The notes: generated by a model from the sequence alone, not told the origin. A stretch of DNA of 61,568 nucleotides from Clostridia bacterium (GCA_017516825.1 JAFXBC010000060.1:1-61568); one strand, 5' to 3'. Counted from the stretch's first letter, positions 34,759 to 44,006 are shown. Translations and numbers: made by a program.

Positions 34759-36441
34759 TTATTCCATCACCAAAACCATGGGACAGGGATGCTGGTTGAC
34801 GGTGTCTCCGCTATCGTCGTCGTAATGTCCGTCGTACAGTTCACCTTTGGCAAGGGCTTCTCGCACCGTGGCGAACAGCATGGCGTTTGTGGCGTAATGA
34901 TATTGCTTGTGAAGGGGCACACTGTCCAGATGGGCGGGAATGTCGACCTTCTTGTCCCCCATAAACTCCCAAAGCGTCTTGCGAAAGGGATCGTCCGTCC
35001 ACAGGGCTTCCCGCACCTCCTGCAACAGACCGCAAAGGATATGGAACTCCGTTTCCGTCAGAACGGGGACGTTCACGGCGGGCTTGCCGTTTTCTGTTCG
35101 CAACAGCTTGCATTTGGTCAGGTGGGGGATCATTTTCAGATACTCCGTGTTGAAGCCCACGGACTCCGGAGCGGTGCCGGTGTACAGGATAAACATCAAT
35201 TGCAGGATGATCTCGTCCACGTCGTCGCTGTTCCGCAGGAAGGTGTAATCGGAGGAGCGGTTGTACGGGTAATCGGGGAAGCCGTCTGCGCCGTATAAGT
35301 GCTGGTACAGTCTGCGCCCTGCGTAGTTCTCGTAATACGCACCCCGTTCTCCGGAATAAGTGTGTGCCATCAGGGGAATATGTTCTCTTGGATCGAAAGG
35401 CTTGGCGTCCACTCTGGCAAAAGCGATCCAGCAACCGCCGTCCCCGCGGGGCGGGAATTCCTGAGGCCCGCCGAAGAGATCGCATTGAATGCCGTAAAGG
35501 CCGAAATCCAGACAGTTGAAGGCGAAGTACATCTCCAAAGAGTTCTGCTGATCAAAATTGCAATGCTTGTAAAAATCCTGTTCTCTCAGCTTGATCAGTC
35601 CCTTGCGGATGGGCGACCAGAGGGATTCAAAGTGCTCTTTTACGAAATCGATCTGGGCGGGGATATGTTTTTCCTGTTGTTCGGGGGTGGTGATGAGGAA
35701 GTCGGTGTAATATTTGTTGCCCTTTCGCTTCATCAGCTCCCCGTCAGTGAGTTTTTCCAGAATGGGCTCCACGTAAGCGGCGGGGGTGCCCAAAGCAAGG
35801 GCGATCTCCTCCGCGGTAACGGGTTTTTCGTACGCCGCCCAAAGGATATTCTGGGCAAGCAGGTCGTTTTGGATGAGGGACACGGGCTCTTTGTTCCGCC
35901 CCCAGTTGCCGCTGTGGGACAGCTGCAGGGTAATAGGGCGGTAGCTTTGTTCTGTAAAGTTTTCCATACGGGTGATTCCTTTCTTCAATTCCTCCCTGCC
36001 GTCGTGGAGTCTGCGCTTCACCGTACCCACGGGGACGTTCAGCGCCGCGGCGATCTCCGCGATACTTTCCCCGTGCATGTAGTGGCGGACCACGGTTTCA
36101 CGGTGGAGCTTCCCCAAAAACGCCACAGCCTTCCGCACCTGTTCCCCTTGGTCGGTCTCCCCGATACGGAGAAGCTCCTCGTCCTCGGAGGCTACGTCAA
36201 AGCCTTCGCCGATGCTCACCAGGGGCTGGCGGTACTTCTTCCGCAGGCGGTCGTTCCATTTGTTGTTCAGCACGGTAAGCAGCCACCCCCGCAGGTCGCG
36301 GATGGGCTTTCCCTTGGCAAGCTGATAAAGCGCCGCCAAGAGGGTATCCTGGGTGAGATCCTCAGCGTCGTAGGGGTCGCCGCATTTACGCAAGGCGACA
36401 GACAGCAGGAATTCGATGTGTTCTTCCAGTTCTTTGTACAT
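34759..36441 (-). CDS. ECF-type sigma factor with a 400-residue C-terminal extension
   Basis: A 560-residue protein. Residues 1-70 are sigma region 2 (LRKCGDPYDAEDLTQDTLLAALYQLAKGKPIRDLRGWLLTVLNNKW, with the DAEDLTQDT core). Residues about 105-155 are region 4 (FLGKLHRETVVRHYMHGESIAEIAAALNVPVGTVKRRLHDGREELK). The remaining 400 residues are unusual: a winged-helix-like part (about 190-245, ILWAAYEKPVTAEEIALALGTPAAYVEPILEKLTDGELMKRKGNKYYTDF) and a large domain of unknown fold (FNCLDFGLYGIQCDLFGG; ECPRG-like glycines; WTDDPFRKTLWEFMG). No anti-sigma gene is adjacent, so the extension may control the factor in cis (inference). Such long ECF factors with cis extensions are known in other bacteria. 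Confidence 0.85.
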   Translation of the reverse strand: MYKELEEHIEFLLSVALRKCGDPYDAEDLTQDTLLAALYQLAKGKPIRDLRGWLLTVLNNKWNDRLRKKYRQPLVSIGEGFDVASEDEELLRIGETDQGEQVRKAVAFLGKLHRETVVRHYMHGESIAEIAAALNVPVGTVKRRLHDGREELKKGITRMENFTEQSYRPITLQLSHSGNWGRNKEPVSLIQNDLLAQNILWAAYEKPVTAEEIALALGTPAAYVEPILEKLTDGELMKRKGNKYYTDFLITTPEQQEKHIPAQIDFVKEHFESLWSPIRKGLIKLREQDFYKHCNFDQQNSLEMYFAFNCLDFGLYGIQCDLFGGPQEFPPRGDGGCWIAFARVDAKPFDPREHIPLMAHTYSGERGAYYENYAGRRLYQHLYGADGFPDYPYNRSSDYTFLRNSDDVDEIILQLMFILYTGTAPESVGFNTEYLKMIPHLTKCKLLRTENGKPAVNVPVLTETEFHILCGLLQEVREALWTDDPFRKTLWEFMGDKKVDIPAHLDSVPLHKQYHYATNAMLFATVREALAKGELYDGHYDDDSGDTVNQHPCPMVLVME

Positions 36442-36507
36442 AACGTTTCCTAACCTTGAAAGCTTTCACCTATAAAGTCGCAGGAAGGAAGAAAGGTTCG
36501 GTGGTTT

Positions 36508-37701
36508 TTATAAGAAAATCAGTTCCCCGTTTTCGTGGGCAGTTGCGAAGCGGAAGGTCATGGTACCCCCGTAACAACCGGGAGGGGCAGAGTAGCCCGC
36601 AAACAGGATCTTATCCTCCCACAAAGCCCCCTTGGGCACGGAGGCGCAGGGAATGCGGTCGTCCCCGGGAGTCTGCCAGCCGTGGAAGGGATCGTTGGAA
36701 TAGCGGTAGTGTGCTTTGCCGCGAAGGCTGAAGATGAGGTAATACCGCCCGCGGTAACAGATATAGTCGGGGCATTCCGGCTGTTCTCCGTCCTCACCGA
36801 CGTAGATGGGCGTGCCCGTGTCCTGCCAATCGTTCAGATCGGAGGAAACGAAATGGGCAAGGCACCCCTTCCCCTCCTCCCGCAAGGCGGTGGTGAGGAA
36901 CATATGGAACGTTCCCTGGCTATCACGGATCACCTTGGGATCCCTTGCAACGTGGGCAAGGTATCGGTCCGACAGGGTGAAGCCGAAGGTATGATCCTTG
37001 CGGAAGTGATAACCGTCCTCGGAAATACTGCGGGAGATGGGCGCCGCCTCTCCCCCACCCTTGCGGATGGTATAGAACAGGTACTCCCTGCCTCCATAGG
37101 CAATCTGGGAGCCGGTACAGACGGATCCCTCGTCGGGGTGGTCGATGGCCACCGCCGTGGGGTGGATCTTCCAGGTCTTCAGATCGGTGGTGGAGATATG
37201 CTCCCATTGGTGGGCACCCATCCCCCATTTGCTTGTATGGTGGTGGCGATCCTTCAGGTAGAGGACGTGGTATTCCTCCCCTCTGCGGTAGGGCATACAG
37301 TCCCCTACGAAGACGGTTTCCTCTGGCTTCCAGCCCTCGGCGGAAGGAATCTCCCCCAGTACGGCAGGGGGTTCTGCATCGGAGGGGATGTATTCTTCCA
37401 CGGTAAAGCCTGCAAAGCGGAAGGCTTCGGCATCTGCAAGGAGATTCCCTTTGGGCCATTCCTCGTCCCACAGGGTCTCCCCTACGTAAAGCTCCAAGCG
37501 ATAGGGCAACAGCACCAATCGCAGCTCCTCCCCCGCGGTATAGTTTCCCCGCAGGGTCAGGGGGCGGGGATCGAAATCGTAGTATACCTCGCAGGTAAGC
37601 TCCCCGGATGCAAAGGTACAGGTAAAGACGGCGTTGCCGTTCTTACGCAGATTGATCTGCTTATCCGTATCGGTTATGGTTTTGCGGATCATCAGAGACA
37701 T
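36508..37701 (-). CDS. GH32-like glycoside hydrolase (beta-fructosidase fold)
   Basis: A 397-residue cytoplasmic protein, no signal peptide. It has the five-bladed propeller marks of the GH32/GH43/GH68 group: GDCMPYRRGEEYHVLYLKDRHHH (possible nucleophile Asp), GAHQWEHISTTDLKTWKIHP, RDPKVIRDSQGTFHMFLT (the RDP motif) and ECPDYICYRGRYYLIFS (the ECPD acid/base motif). The first 100 residues form an extra beta domain. RBS AAAAGGAGG six bases before ATG 37701 sets the start. The ordinary GH32 WMNDPNG motif is not present in standard form, so substrate is uncertain (fructan, or another glycan). It lies downstream of DUF975 and the M28 peptidase on the same strand. Confidence 0.7.
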   Translation of the reverse strand: MSLMIRKTITDTDKQINLRKNGNAVFTCTFASGELTCEVYYDFDPRPLTLRGNYTAGEELRLVLLPYRLELYVGETLWDEEWPKGNLLADAEAFRFAGFTVEEYIPSDAEPPAVLGEIPSAEGWKPEETVFVGDCMPYRRGEEYHVLYLKDRHHHTSKWGMGAHQWEHISTTDLKTWKIHPTAVAIDHPDEGSVCTGSQIAYGGREYLFYTIRKGGGEAAPISRSISEDGYHFRKDHTFGFTLSDRYLAHVARDPKVIRDSQGTFHMFLTTALREEGKGCLAHFVSSDLNDWQDTGTPIYVGEDGEQPECPDYICYRGRYYLIFSLRGKAHYRYSNDPFHGWQTPGDDRIPCASVPKGALWEDKILFAGYSAPPGCYGGTMTFRFATAHENGELIFL

Positions 37702-37728
37702 AGAGATCCTCCTTTTGTACGTCTTGCG

Positions 37729-37756
37729 AAAAAGGAGCCGCCAAGGGCTCCTTCTC
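37729..37756 (-). terminator. Terminator of the DUF975 gene
   Basis: On the minus strand AAGGAGCC and GGCTCCTTTTTC form a stem directly after the DUF975 stop. Confidence 0.8.
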
Positions 37757-37759
37757 TTT

Positions 37760-38428
37760 TCAGTCTTCTGCGTAGAAGGTGGTGGTGCCCGCCGTGAGTT
37801 CACGATAGAAGGCGGCATTGGTAGCCTCCATATAGGGATACAGCCAAATAAAGCCGATGCCGAGGGTCAGCACGCAAAGGAGCGCCCAGCCGAAGAAGCT
37901 TAAGGACAGGCAGAAATATTCAAAGCGGTGTCCGTACATCAAGCGCTTGGAAAGAGCCAGAGTCTCTTTGGAAGGTCGGGTAGGATCCTCCGCCAGCAGA
38001 TAGGGCACCATGGCGTAATTGTAGGAGGCGATAAGGCCGGGGATGAAGAGCAGAAGCGTTCCCACAAAAATGTGCAAGGTCTGCAACGCCACGGTACGCA
38101 CCACAGAGCCCCAATAGCTGAAATACTCGAACAAGGTGGACACGGAGAGCGGCCGTCCCTCCAAAAGATTCAATTGGAAACGTCTGTAACCCACGTTGAT
38201 CAGAGAGGACACGAACAGAGAAAACGCAAGGGTGGACAACGCGGAAACCACCATGATCGCGATCACGGGGCCGTTCGGTACGCCTTCCGATTCCCCTCCC
38301 AAGTTCAGCGTAAGCCCTCCGCTTGCGCCACCCAACAGGGAGGCCAAAAGGGAGGCACCGATGGCAATGCCCCAATTTCCTCGCAGGGCGGCTTGGGCTT
38401 CCTGCTTCAATTCATAAAACGAGCGCAT
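37760..38428 (-). CDS. DUF975 family membrane protein
   Basis: A 222-residue protein of the DUF975 family. It begins MRSFYELKQEAQAALRGNWGIAIGASLLASLLGG (the family start with a basic helix then a span), and has six hydrophobic stretches (about 20-35, 54-80, 110-130, 135-150, 172-190 and 192-205). The conserved centre is VGYRRFQLNLLEGRPLSVSTLFEYFSYWG and LIASYNYAMVPYLLAEDPTRPSKETLALSKRLMYGHRFEYFCL. AAAGGAG precedes ATG 38428. It follows the M28 peptidase by 26 bases and is probably cotranscribed with it. Function unknown. Confidence 0.92.
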   Translation of the reverse strand: MRSFYELKQEAQAALRGNWGIAIGASLLASLLGGASGGLTLNLGGESEGVPNGPVIAIMVVSALSTLAFSLFVSSLINVGYRRFQLNLLEGRPLSVSTLFEYFSYWGSVVRTVALQTLHIFVGTLLLFIPGLIASYNYAMVPYLLAEDPTRPSKETLALSKRLMYGHRFEYFCLSLSFFGWALLCVLTLGIGFIWLYPYMEATNAAFYRELTAGTTTFYAED

Positions 38429-38454
38429 ACGGCAATACTCCTTTCAAAAACGGA

Positions 38455-39681
38455 TCAGTTCTTCTTTTTCTTGCGAAGAAGGTATTCGTCCAATTTTTCC
38501 TTCATGTTGTCGGGGATCTCCTTGGCAACGGGGCACAAAGCGGCGTTTGCCATACGGGAAGCGAAGGCGGTGATGAAATCGATATCCTTTTGCATCTGCT
38601 CCATCTTCATGACGGCAATCGTGTCGTAGCTGTTGTGGATAGGAGCAAGGTCACGGCCTGCCGCGCGGGCAAAGGACACGGCGGGAACGCCCTTATCCGC
38701 AAAGGGAGTGGAGTCGCTGGAATACACGTCCTGGTAAGCCTTCACCTGGAAGCCCAGCTCGTTGCCCAGATAGGAAATGTAATGCACCAGGGGCATCTCC
38801 GCGGTAACGCAGGAAATAAACTTGCCCATGATACAGCCGATCATATCCAGGTTGATCACCAAGGCCACGTTTTTCAGTTCTTCCTCGTGGGAGGCGCAGT
38901 AAGCCTTGGAGCCCAACAGCCCCCGTTCCTCACTTCCGCAGAAGACAAACCGCAAGCTGTAACGATGAGGATGGGAAGCGAAGTATTCCGCCATTCCCAA
39001 AAGGCCCACACAGCCGGACATATTGTCGTACGCTCCCTGAGAAAGGGAGGTGCTGTCGTAATGGGCGGTGAAGATGATCTGCTCATCGATCTCCCCGGGG
39101 AGATCCAGGATCACGTTGTGGGAGTGGCCGCTGAATTCCTTCTGCTTCAAAACGATCTTGGCAACCTTGCCGTCGCCGTTCACGATATCCACCGCGTCCT
39201 TGGCGTTGATGTTCACGCCGAGAAGCTTTTCCCCCTTTGCCACGTGGGGGCGAAGCTCTCTGTGGTCGATGTCACGGTCGGCGTAGTTCACGTTGCCGTC
39301 GTAGGAGATAAAGCCCACGGCGCCGTTTTCCAAAAGATCGCGGTAGCGCCAATAGCCCAGGTAGCCGTCAAAGAGGACGATCTTCCCCTTGCACCCGGAC
39401 AAAGAATAGCGATCGCTTTCGGTGAGGTAGTACAGGGGTGCTTCCACCTCTCCCGAGCCTGCCAGCAGATAGCCCTTGCAGGGGATATCCTTGCCGTCGA
39501 TGGTAAGAACTGCTTCCTCCACCTTGGCAAGCTCCACGGGGAAGGCCTCCAAATGCGCCTCCAAGCCCATGTCTTTGCAGACCTGCTGCAAATACTCTGC
39601 GGTGCGAAGCTCCTGGGCACTGCCGCCGGTACGCACGTAGGCGGTATCGTCAAAAATCTTTCTCAATTGCGCGTTTGTCAT
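38455..39681 (-). CDS. M28-family zinc aminopeptidase
   Basis: A 408-residue cytoplasmic metallopeptidase without signal peptide. All ligand positions are in order: H207-x-D209 in FTAHYDST, bridging D219 in GAYDNMSG, catalytic and ligand E251-E252 in GSEERGL, D279 in INLDMIG, and H349 in APIHNSYDT. A protease-associated-like insert precedes the peptidase core (about 60-190). The tail is a strongly basic LRKKKKN. Likely releases N-terminal residues from peptides. Its own consensus promoter lies at 39739-39767; DUF975 follows 26 bases downstream. Confidence 0.9.
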   Translation of the reverse strand: MTNAQLRKIFDDTAYVRTGGSAQELRTAEYLQQVCKDMGLEAHLEAFPVELAKVEEAVLTIDGKDIPCKGYLLAGSGEVEAPLYYLTESDRYSLSGCKGKIVLFDGYLGYWRYRDLLENGAVGFISYDGNVNYADRDIDHRELRPHVAKGEKLLGVNINAKDAVDIVNGDGKVAKIVLKQKEFSGHSHNVILDLPGEIDEQIIFTAHYDSTSLSQGAYDNMSGCVGLLGMAEYFASHPHRYSLRFVFCGSEERGLLGSKAYCASHEEELKNVALVINLDMIGCIMGKFISCVTAEMPLVHYISYLGNELGFQVKAYQDVYSSDSTPFADKGVPAVSFARAAGRDLAPIHNSYDTIAVMKMEQMQKDIDFITAFASRMANAALCPVAKEIPDNMKEKLDEYLLRKKKKN

Positions 39682-39738
39682 GGATACACCCTTCCTTTCG
39701 TAGCCCCACCGGGGCTGGAACTATCTTTCTTTCAATTC

Positions 39739-39767
39739 ATCATATCAAAAAACCTCCCCGTTGTCAA
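39739..39767 (-). promoter_or_regulatory. Promoter of the M28 peptidase-DUF975 operon
   Basis: On the minus strand TTGACA (39762-39767), 17 bp, TATGAT (39739-39744), with TGA before the -10. Confidence 0.83.
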
Positions 39768-39768
39768 G

Positions 39769-39797
39769 AAAAAGAGCCGTGCAAAACGGCTCTTTTT
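39769..39797 (-). terminator. Terminator of the XRE gene at 39806
   Basis: AAAAAGAGCCGT and ACGGCTCTTTTT form a 12-bp stem with a 5-base loop. Confidence 0.85.
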
Positions 39798-39805
39798 GAC
39801 GCGAT

Positions 39806-40846
39806 TCACTTTTGGAGCAATCTGTTTCGTTCTCTGAGCACCTCTAACGCGGCGGCGTCCTCTTCTCCAAATCCCCACTCGTTCTTGATGCAATCCAGCA
39901 TACGGTCGTAGGCATTCAGGGCGCCGGGAACGTCTCCCAGGATCTCGCAGATCACGGCGATTCCCTGCAAAGCGTCGGTATAACGGGGCTTGGGCTCCCG
40001 CTCAAAGGACAGTTCGTAAAAGCCGATGGCTTTCCGATATTCCCCCTTGCGGGCGTAATACTGCGCCGCTTCAAAGAGCAGCCCGCCGTTTTCTCCGTCC
40101 TCCTCCAGCGCTTGTTCCATGATCCCGTCGGCAGTTTTCTCGTCGTATTCCGCCAAAGCGATGTGGGCGCGGTAGACCGGGATCAAAAAGGGTCTGCAAG
40201 CAGGCAGGGCGGCAACCTTCTCCAGATAGTCCCGCGCCTCCGCCGTGCGGTGATCCGCCAGCAGATTGTCGATGAGATAGTAATAAGGTAACGGTGCGGC
40301 GGGAGTCCCCTTATCCCTTTCGATGACTTCCTTGTAGAAGTCGATGGTGGAGGCGTGGTTGGCAACGTTCCAATCCCAGGTGTACTGCCCCTCCGCCTTG
40401 TCCAAAAGCCACTGGCAATCCTTCTCCTCCGGCTTGGCAAGGATCACTGCCCGTGCGTATTTCTTCACCCTGCGGGCATCCGCCTCCATGCGGTGATGGT
40501 ACAGCCGCGCCAAAAGACGTTGAGTCTCCAAGTCCTCTTTGTTTTCCAGCAGGCGGTTTTTCAGGAATTCCTCGTATTCTCTGAACACGTCGGCAGGCAG
40601 CTCCTCCTCGGCGGTCAAACGGTTTTCCATGCGGCGAAGCTTCTGCTCCGGGGACAGATCGAAAAGCTCGTCGATGGACACCCCCAGCTCCTCTGCCAAG
40701 GCGGGGAGCAAAGAAATATCCGGCATGGTCACCGCCGTCTCCCATTTGGAGACGGATTGGGGGCTGATCCCCAAGTGTTCCGCCAACTGCTCCTGGGTCA
40801 GCCCGGAGCGGTAGCGAAGCTGCTTGATCTTTTTTCCAAGTTCCAT
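39806..40846 (-). CDS. XRE-family regulator with TPR-like C-terminus
   Basis: A 346-residue regulator. Residues 1-64 form a Cro/CI helix-turn-helix (LGKKIKQLRYRSGLTQEQLA, SPQSVSKWETAVTMPDISLLPALAEELGVSIDELFDL). The rest is helical: residues about 75-340 have repeated TPR-like segments (LETQRLLARLYHHRMEADARRVKKYARAVILAKPEEKDCQWLLDKAEG; AAQYYARKGEYRKAIGFYELSFEREPKPRY). AAGGAA sits before ATG 40846; upstream in-frame ATGs have no site. A candidate -10 (TATACT, 40879-40884) lies upstream with a poor -35. It lies between the M28 operon and the GH78 operon and may regulate either; this is inference from position only. Confidence 0.87.
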   Translation of the reverse strand: MELGKKIKQLRYRSGLTQEQLAEHLGISPQSVSKWETAVTMPDISLLPALAEELGVSIDELFDLSPEQKLRRMENRLTAEEELPADVFREYEEFLKNRLLENKEDLETQRLLARLYHHRMEADARRVKKYARAVILAKPEEKDCQWLLDKAEGQYTWDWNVANHASTIDFYKEVIERDKGTPAAPLPYYYLIDNLLADHRTAEARDYLEKVAALPACRPFLIPVYRAHIALAEYDEKTADGIMEQALEEDGENGGLLFEAAQYYARKGEYRKAIGFYELSFEREPKPRYTDALQGIAVICEILGDVPGALNAYDRMLDCIKNEWGFGEEDAAALEVLRERNRLLQK

Positions 40847-40948
40847 AGTGGTGTTCCTTCCTTTCATATTATGTGTGCAGTATACCACCCCAAGGGCCAA
40901 AAAACCACAACGCAGATGGACAGGAAGAACACCTATGACGGGAGTTGC

Positions 40949-43189
40949 TTAAAGCTTCACTTTCAAGGTCACGGTGTCCCCGCAGCGTGTCTCCTCCAAA
41001 AGCCTTCCCTCGCCCCAATCGTATTCCACGCGGAAGCCGCCGCGGGAGGTAGCCTGAAGCAAAAGAATCTCCCCTTCCCGCTCCCATTCCACGGAAAGGG
41101 TGTTTCCAAGCCGTCGGTAGGCACCGGAGGCGTGGGTGATCTTTTTCAGCGTACAGGGTTTGATAACCACGTGGCAGGGATCCTCCAAGCGGGGATTCAC
41201 GGCGATGCCGACGATATTTTCCATAAACCAATGGGAGATATCCCCGAACATATGGTGGTTCAAGGAAGTGAGCGGCCTACCGCCCACCTGCCGAAGCTCC
41301 TCCCCGTCCTCCGTTTGGTGGAACCGCTCCCACAGGGAGGTTTGTCCCTTCTTCACCCATTCCCCGTAGCTTGGGTAGGCGTCGTCGGTGATCATCTCCA
41401 ACGCCAGGTCGCCGTAGCCGTAGCGGGACAGCACGTGAAAGATCTCCCGCGCTCCCAAAATGCCCGTTTTCAGCTTGTTGCCGTTTTCGCGGATCAATTC
41501 CACCAGCCGCTTCACGGCAGATTCGCACTCCAAGGGCGTGAGCATCCCGTAGGCGATCAGCAGGGCGTAGGCAGTCTGGGTCTCTACGGTACAAGCCCCT
41601 GCGGGAGTGACGTAAGCCTTGCGGAAATCTTCATAGATCTCCCCTGCCAGCGTTTCCGCAAAGGAGGCGGCCTCTGCCATGCCCGCCACGGCAAACAGAA
41701 GGGCGCTTTTCCTGCACAAATCGTAGCAGATCAGGGTGTCCGTAATCTCCAAGGGAGTGGTGGGAACGTCAGCCCCGATCTCACACCAATCCCCCAAGCC
41801 GAAGGCAAAGCCCGCCTCCTGCTTGCGGGTGGAAAGGTACTGCAGATAGCGGAGAAGGGCTTCCCCGTTCTCCCGCAGAATCTCCACGTCACCCGTGTAT
41901 TTATAAACGTAATAAGGCAGATACCCCAGCACCCGATCCCAGGCGGGGCCGTTCCCCCAGGCAAAGCCCCAGCCGGTGGTGGGGACGATCCCCGGCAAGG
42001 CGCCGTCTTCCCGCTGGGCCTTGCGGATGCTGAACAGCCATTCTTTGAAATTGGTCTCACAGCCGAAGTTCAACAGCATATACTCCCCGGAGACTGCGGC
42101 ATCCCCCGTCCAGCCGTTCTTTTCCCGATGGGGGCAATCCGTGGGAATGTGGTAGAAGTTGGAGCGCACGGCGTTCTTCGCCATGGCCTGCAGGCGGTTC
42201 ACCGTCTCCATGGAGCAGGAAAAGTCCGTCAGCTCTTCAAACGCCGAGCTGTAAATATGGTAGGTGAGCAGATCCTCCGTGGCTTGGGCGGGGGTGATCC
42301 CCTCCACCTCCACGTACTGAAAGCCGTGATAGGTGAAGGAGGGCAGGTAAGTCTCCTCTCCTTCTCCGCGGCAGATATACACGTCCTTGTGGGCAAGGGC
42401 GCGGTTGGTGTCGTGATTGTACAGGTTCTCAAGATCCAATTCCCCGTCCTTTATCACCTCGCCGTAGGACAGGGTGATCCGCTGTCCCCGCTCTCCCTTC
42501 AGCTTCAACTCGCAAAGCCCTGCGCTGTTGCAGCCGAAGTCGTAAAGATAGCCGTTGCGATTGCGGGTGATCCTGCAGGGCTTGAGAGAGTTCAGCCTTG
42601 CGATGGGAGGCAACGGGCTCTCCCGCTGTTCCCCCTTGGGGAAGGGGGCAACGGAGCAAAACCTCCAGGCGGAATCGTCAAAGCAGGGGAAGCTCCAGCC
42701 GGGTTGCTCCAGCCTTGCGTCGTAATGCTCGCCGTAGCGCAGGTCGTCAAACAGGATAGGAGAATCGCTGTAACGGAAGCTCTCGTCCGCCTCCAGCACC
42801 GCCACCCCGTCAATTTCCAAAAGCACCGCCGCCTTGGGACTGCCTACGAAATCCCCTGTCTGCAGATCCCAGGTCCCACCGCCCACGGCGTTTTGCATCC
42901 CGTTACCCAGCAGAAGGCCGATGCAGTTCCTGCCTTGCCGCAAGTAAGAGGTGACTTCATAAACGTCGTAATACACCAGGTCATCGGGATTGGTGATCCC
43001 CGGAGAGAGAAAGCCGCGGGTAAGCTCTTTTCCGTTGAGGAACAGACGGTAAAATCCCAAGCCACAGACGGAAAGCTTGCCCTCGCCCGCGGAATCCAGG
43101 AAAAACGCCTTTCGGAGATAGGGGGCGCAAACAAACCGCTCCTCGGTGGAATGCTCCGTACTGCCGCAAATAAATTGCCTGAATTTCAT
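40949..43189 (-). CDS. Alpha-L-rhamnosidase-like glycoside hydrolase (GH78)
   Basis: A 746-residue cytoplasmic glycosidase, expected to release L-rhamnose from plant or bacterial glycans. The N-terminal part is beta-sandwich (RKAFFLDSAGEGKLSVCGLGFYRLFLNGK; SPGITNPDDLVYYDVYEVTSYL). The (alpha/alpha)6 barrel begins near 325; the GH78 acidic motif is NFYHIPTDCPHREKNGWTGDAA (D351, E356, D363), with GDWCEIGAD and the later TAYALLIAYG. The tail is a beta domain (HVVIKPCTLKKITHASGAYR). The start ATG 43189 overlaps the stop of the small XRE gene (ATGA), so translation is coupled to that regulator. An in-frame ATG at 43240 would lie inside the regulator. Confidence 0.92.
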   Translation of the reverse strand: MKFRQFICGSTEHSTEERFVCAPYLRKAFFLDSAGEGKLSVCGLGFYRLFLNGKELTRGFLSPGITNPDDLVYYDVYEVTSYLRQGRNCIGLLLGNGMQNAVGGGTWDLQTGDFVGSPKAAVLLEIDGVAVLEADESFRYSDSPILFDDLRYGEHYDARLEQPGWSFPCFDDSAWRFCSVAPFPKGEQRESPLPPIARLNSLKPCRITRNRNGYLYDFGCNSAGLCELKLKGERGQRITLSYGEVIKDGELDLENLYNHDTNRALAHKDVYICRGEGEETYLPSFTYHGFQYVEVEGITPAQATEDLLTYHIYSSAFEELTDFSCSMETVNRLQAMAKNAVRSNFYHIPTDCPHREKNGWTGDAAVSGEYMLLNFGCETNFKEWLFSIRKAQREDGALPGIVPTTGWGFAWGNGPAWDRVLGYLPYYVYKYTGDVEILRENGEALLRYLQYLSTRKQEAGFAFGLGDWCEIGADVPTTPLEITDTLICYDLCRKSALLFAVAGMAEAASFAETLAGEIYEDFRKAYVTPAGACTVETQTAYALLIAYGMLTPLECESAVKRLVELIRENGNKLKTGILGAREIFHVLSRYGYGDLALEMITDDAYPSYGEWVKKGQTSLWERFHQTEDGEELRQVGGRPLTSLNHHMFGDISHWFMENIVGIAVNPRLEDPCHVVIKPCTLKKITHASGAYRRLGNTLSVEWEREGEILLLQATSRGGFRVEYDWGEGRLLEETRCGDTVTLKVKL

Positions 43190-43395
43190 TCTTCCACGTA
43201 CTCCAGAATGTCGCCTGCGTCGCATTTCAGCACCTTGCAAATGGCGGCAAGGGTGGAAAAACGGATGGCGGTGACTTTGTTGTTCTTGATCTTGGAAAGG
43301 TTGACGTTGGAGATCCCCACCTGCTCGGCCAGGTCGTTTAAGGAGATCTTACGCTCCACCATCATTCTGTCCAGCCGCAATACGATCTTCCCCAT
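43186..43395 (-). CDS. Small XRE-family regulator (YozG-like)
   Basis: A 69-residue protein that is only a helix-turn-helix: MGKIVLRLDRMMVERKISLNDLAEQVGISNVNLSKIKNNKVTAIRFSTLAAICKVLKCDAGDILEY. This is the YozG-type Cro/CI regulator that in Firmicutes normally follows a DUF2975 membrane protein, as it does here one base downstream of that gene. It probably represses its own operon through the repeated TTTATTCGTTT-like sites at 44020-44072 (inference). Its stop codon overlaps the GH78 start by four bases, so the glycosidase is likely in the same transcript. Confidence 0.9.
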   Translation of the reverse strand: MGKIVLRLDRMMVERKISLNDLAEQVGISNVNLSKIKNNKVTAIRFSTLAAICKVLKCDAGDILEYVEE

Positions 43396-43396
43396 G

Positions 43397-43972
43397 TTAC
43401 ACCAGGCCTTCCACGTCGTTTTCCAGCTTAATGCCGTGGCAAAAGAATTGGGTCATACAAAGCACCACAAGACCCACCACCAGGCCGTCCAGCCCGTTGG
43501 CTATTTCCGCCGCCTCTGCACCCAGCACAAGACGGGAGATCACGCTCATCACCATCCCCACCACGGGGACGAAAATGGAATAGAAGCCCACCTTGTAAAG
43601 CCGCTTGGCGTTGGCCTCGCTGAAGGGGGTGCCCTCCCCCGCAGAGCTGATCATAGCACTCAATTCATGGAAGATGGCCGCCATCAGCGCCAGGATCAAG
43701 GTGGCTCCGATGCCGAACAGTACGAAGGCCGTCATATCCACCTTGCCGTTTTCCACCGCCGCACGGATAGAGAAGCTGTAAACCTCCAGCTCCGCGCCGC
43801 AACACTCCTTTGCCTCAAAGGAAACGAAATACTTCACCCATGCGGGGTTCACCAAAGCGCACACCGTGGCCGCCGCCATCAACGCCGTGCCCACCCAGTG
43901 GAAGATCTCCACCACCTTGGTGACCACCTTTGCAATCTTGGGAATGCCCGCCATGTTCAGCATTTTTTTCAT
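43397..43972 (-). CDS. DUF2975 family membrane protein
   Basis: A 191-residue protein with four spans (about 22-47, 80-105, 130-150 and 157-178). It matches DUF2975: IAKVVTKVVEIFHWVGTALM at the start, TPFSEANAKRLYKVGFYSIFVPVVGMV in the middle (the family's F-x-x-N-x-x-R-L motif) and a C-terminal span ending CHGIKLENDVEGLV. AAGGAG eight bases before ATG 43972 sets the start; the frame is open upstream through the promoter. First gene of an operon with the small XRE regulator and the GH78 gene. In this family the membrane protein may sense envelope state and control the regulator (inference). Confidence 0.9.
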   Translation of the reverse strand: MKKMLNMAGIPKIAKVVTKVVEIFHWVGTALMAAATVCALVNPAWVKYFVSFEAKECCGAELEVYSFSIRAAVENGKVDMTAFVLFGIGATLILALMAAIFHELSAMISSAGEGTPFSEANAKRLYKVGFYSIFVPVVGMVMSVISRLVLGAEAAEIANGLDGLVVGLVVLCMTQFFCHGIKLENDVEGLV

Positions 43973-44006
43973 ACGAATAACTCCTTCTTTTGCTTTTCTT
44001 GGTTCC

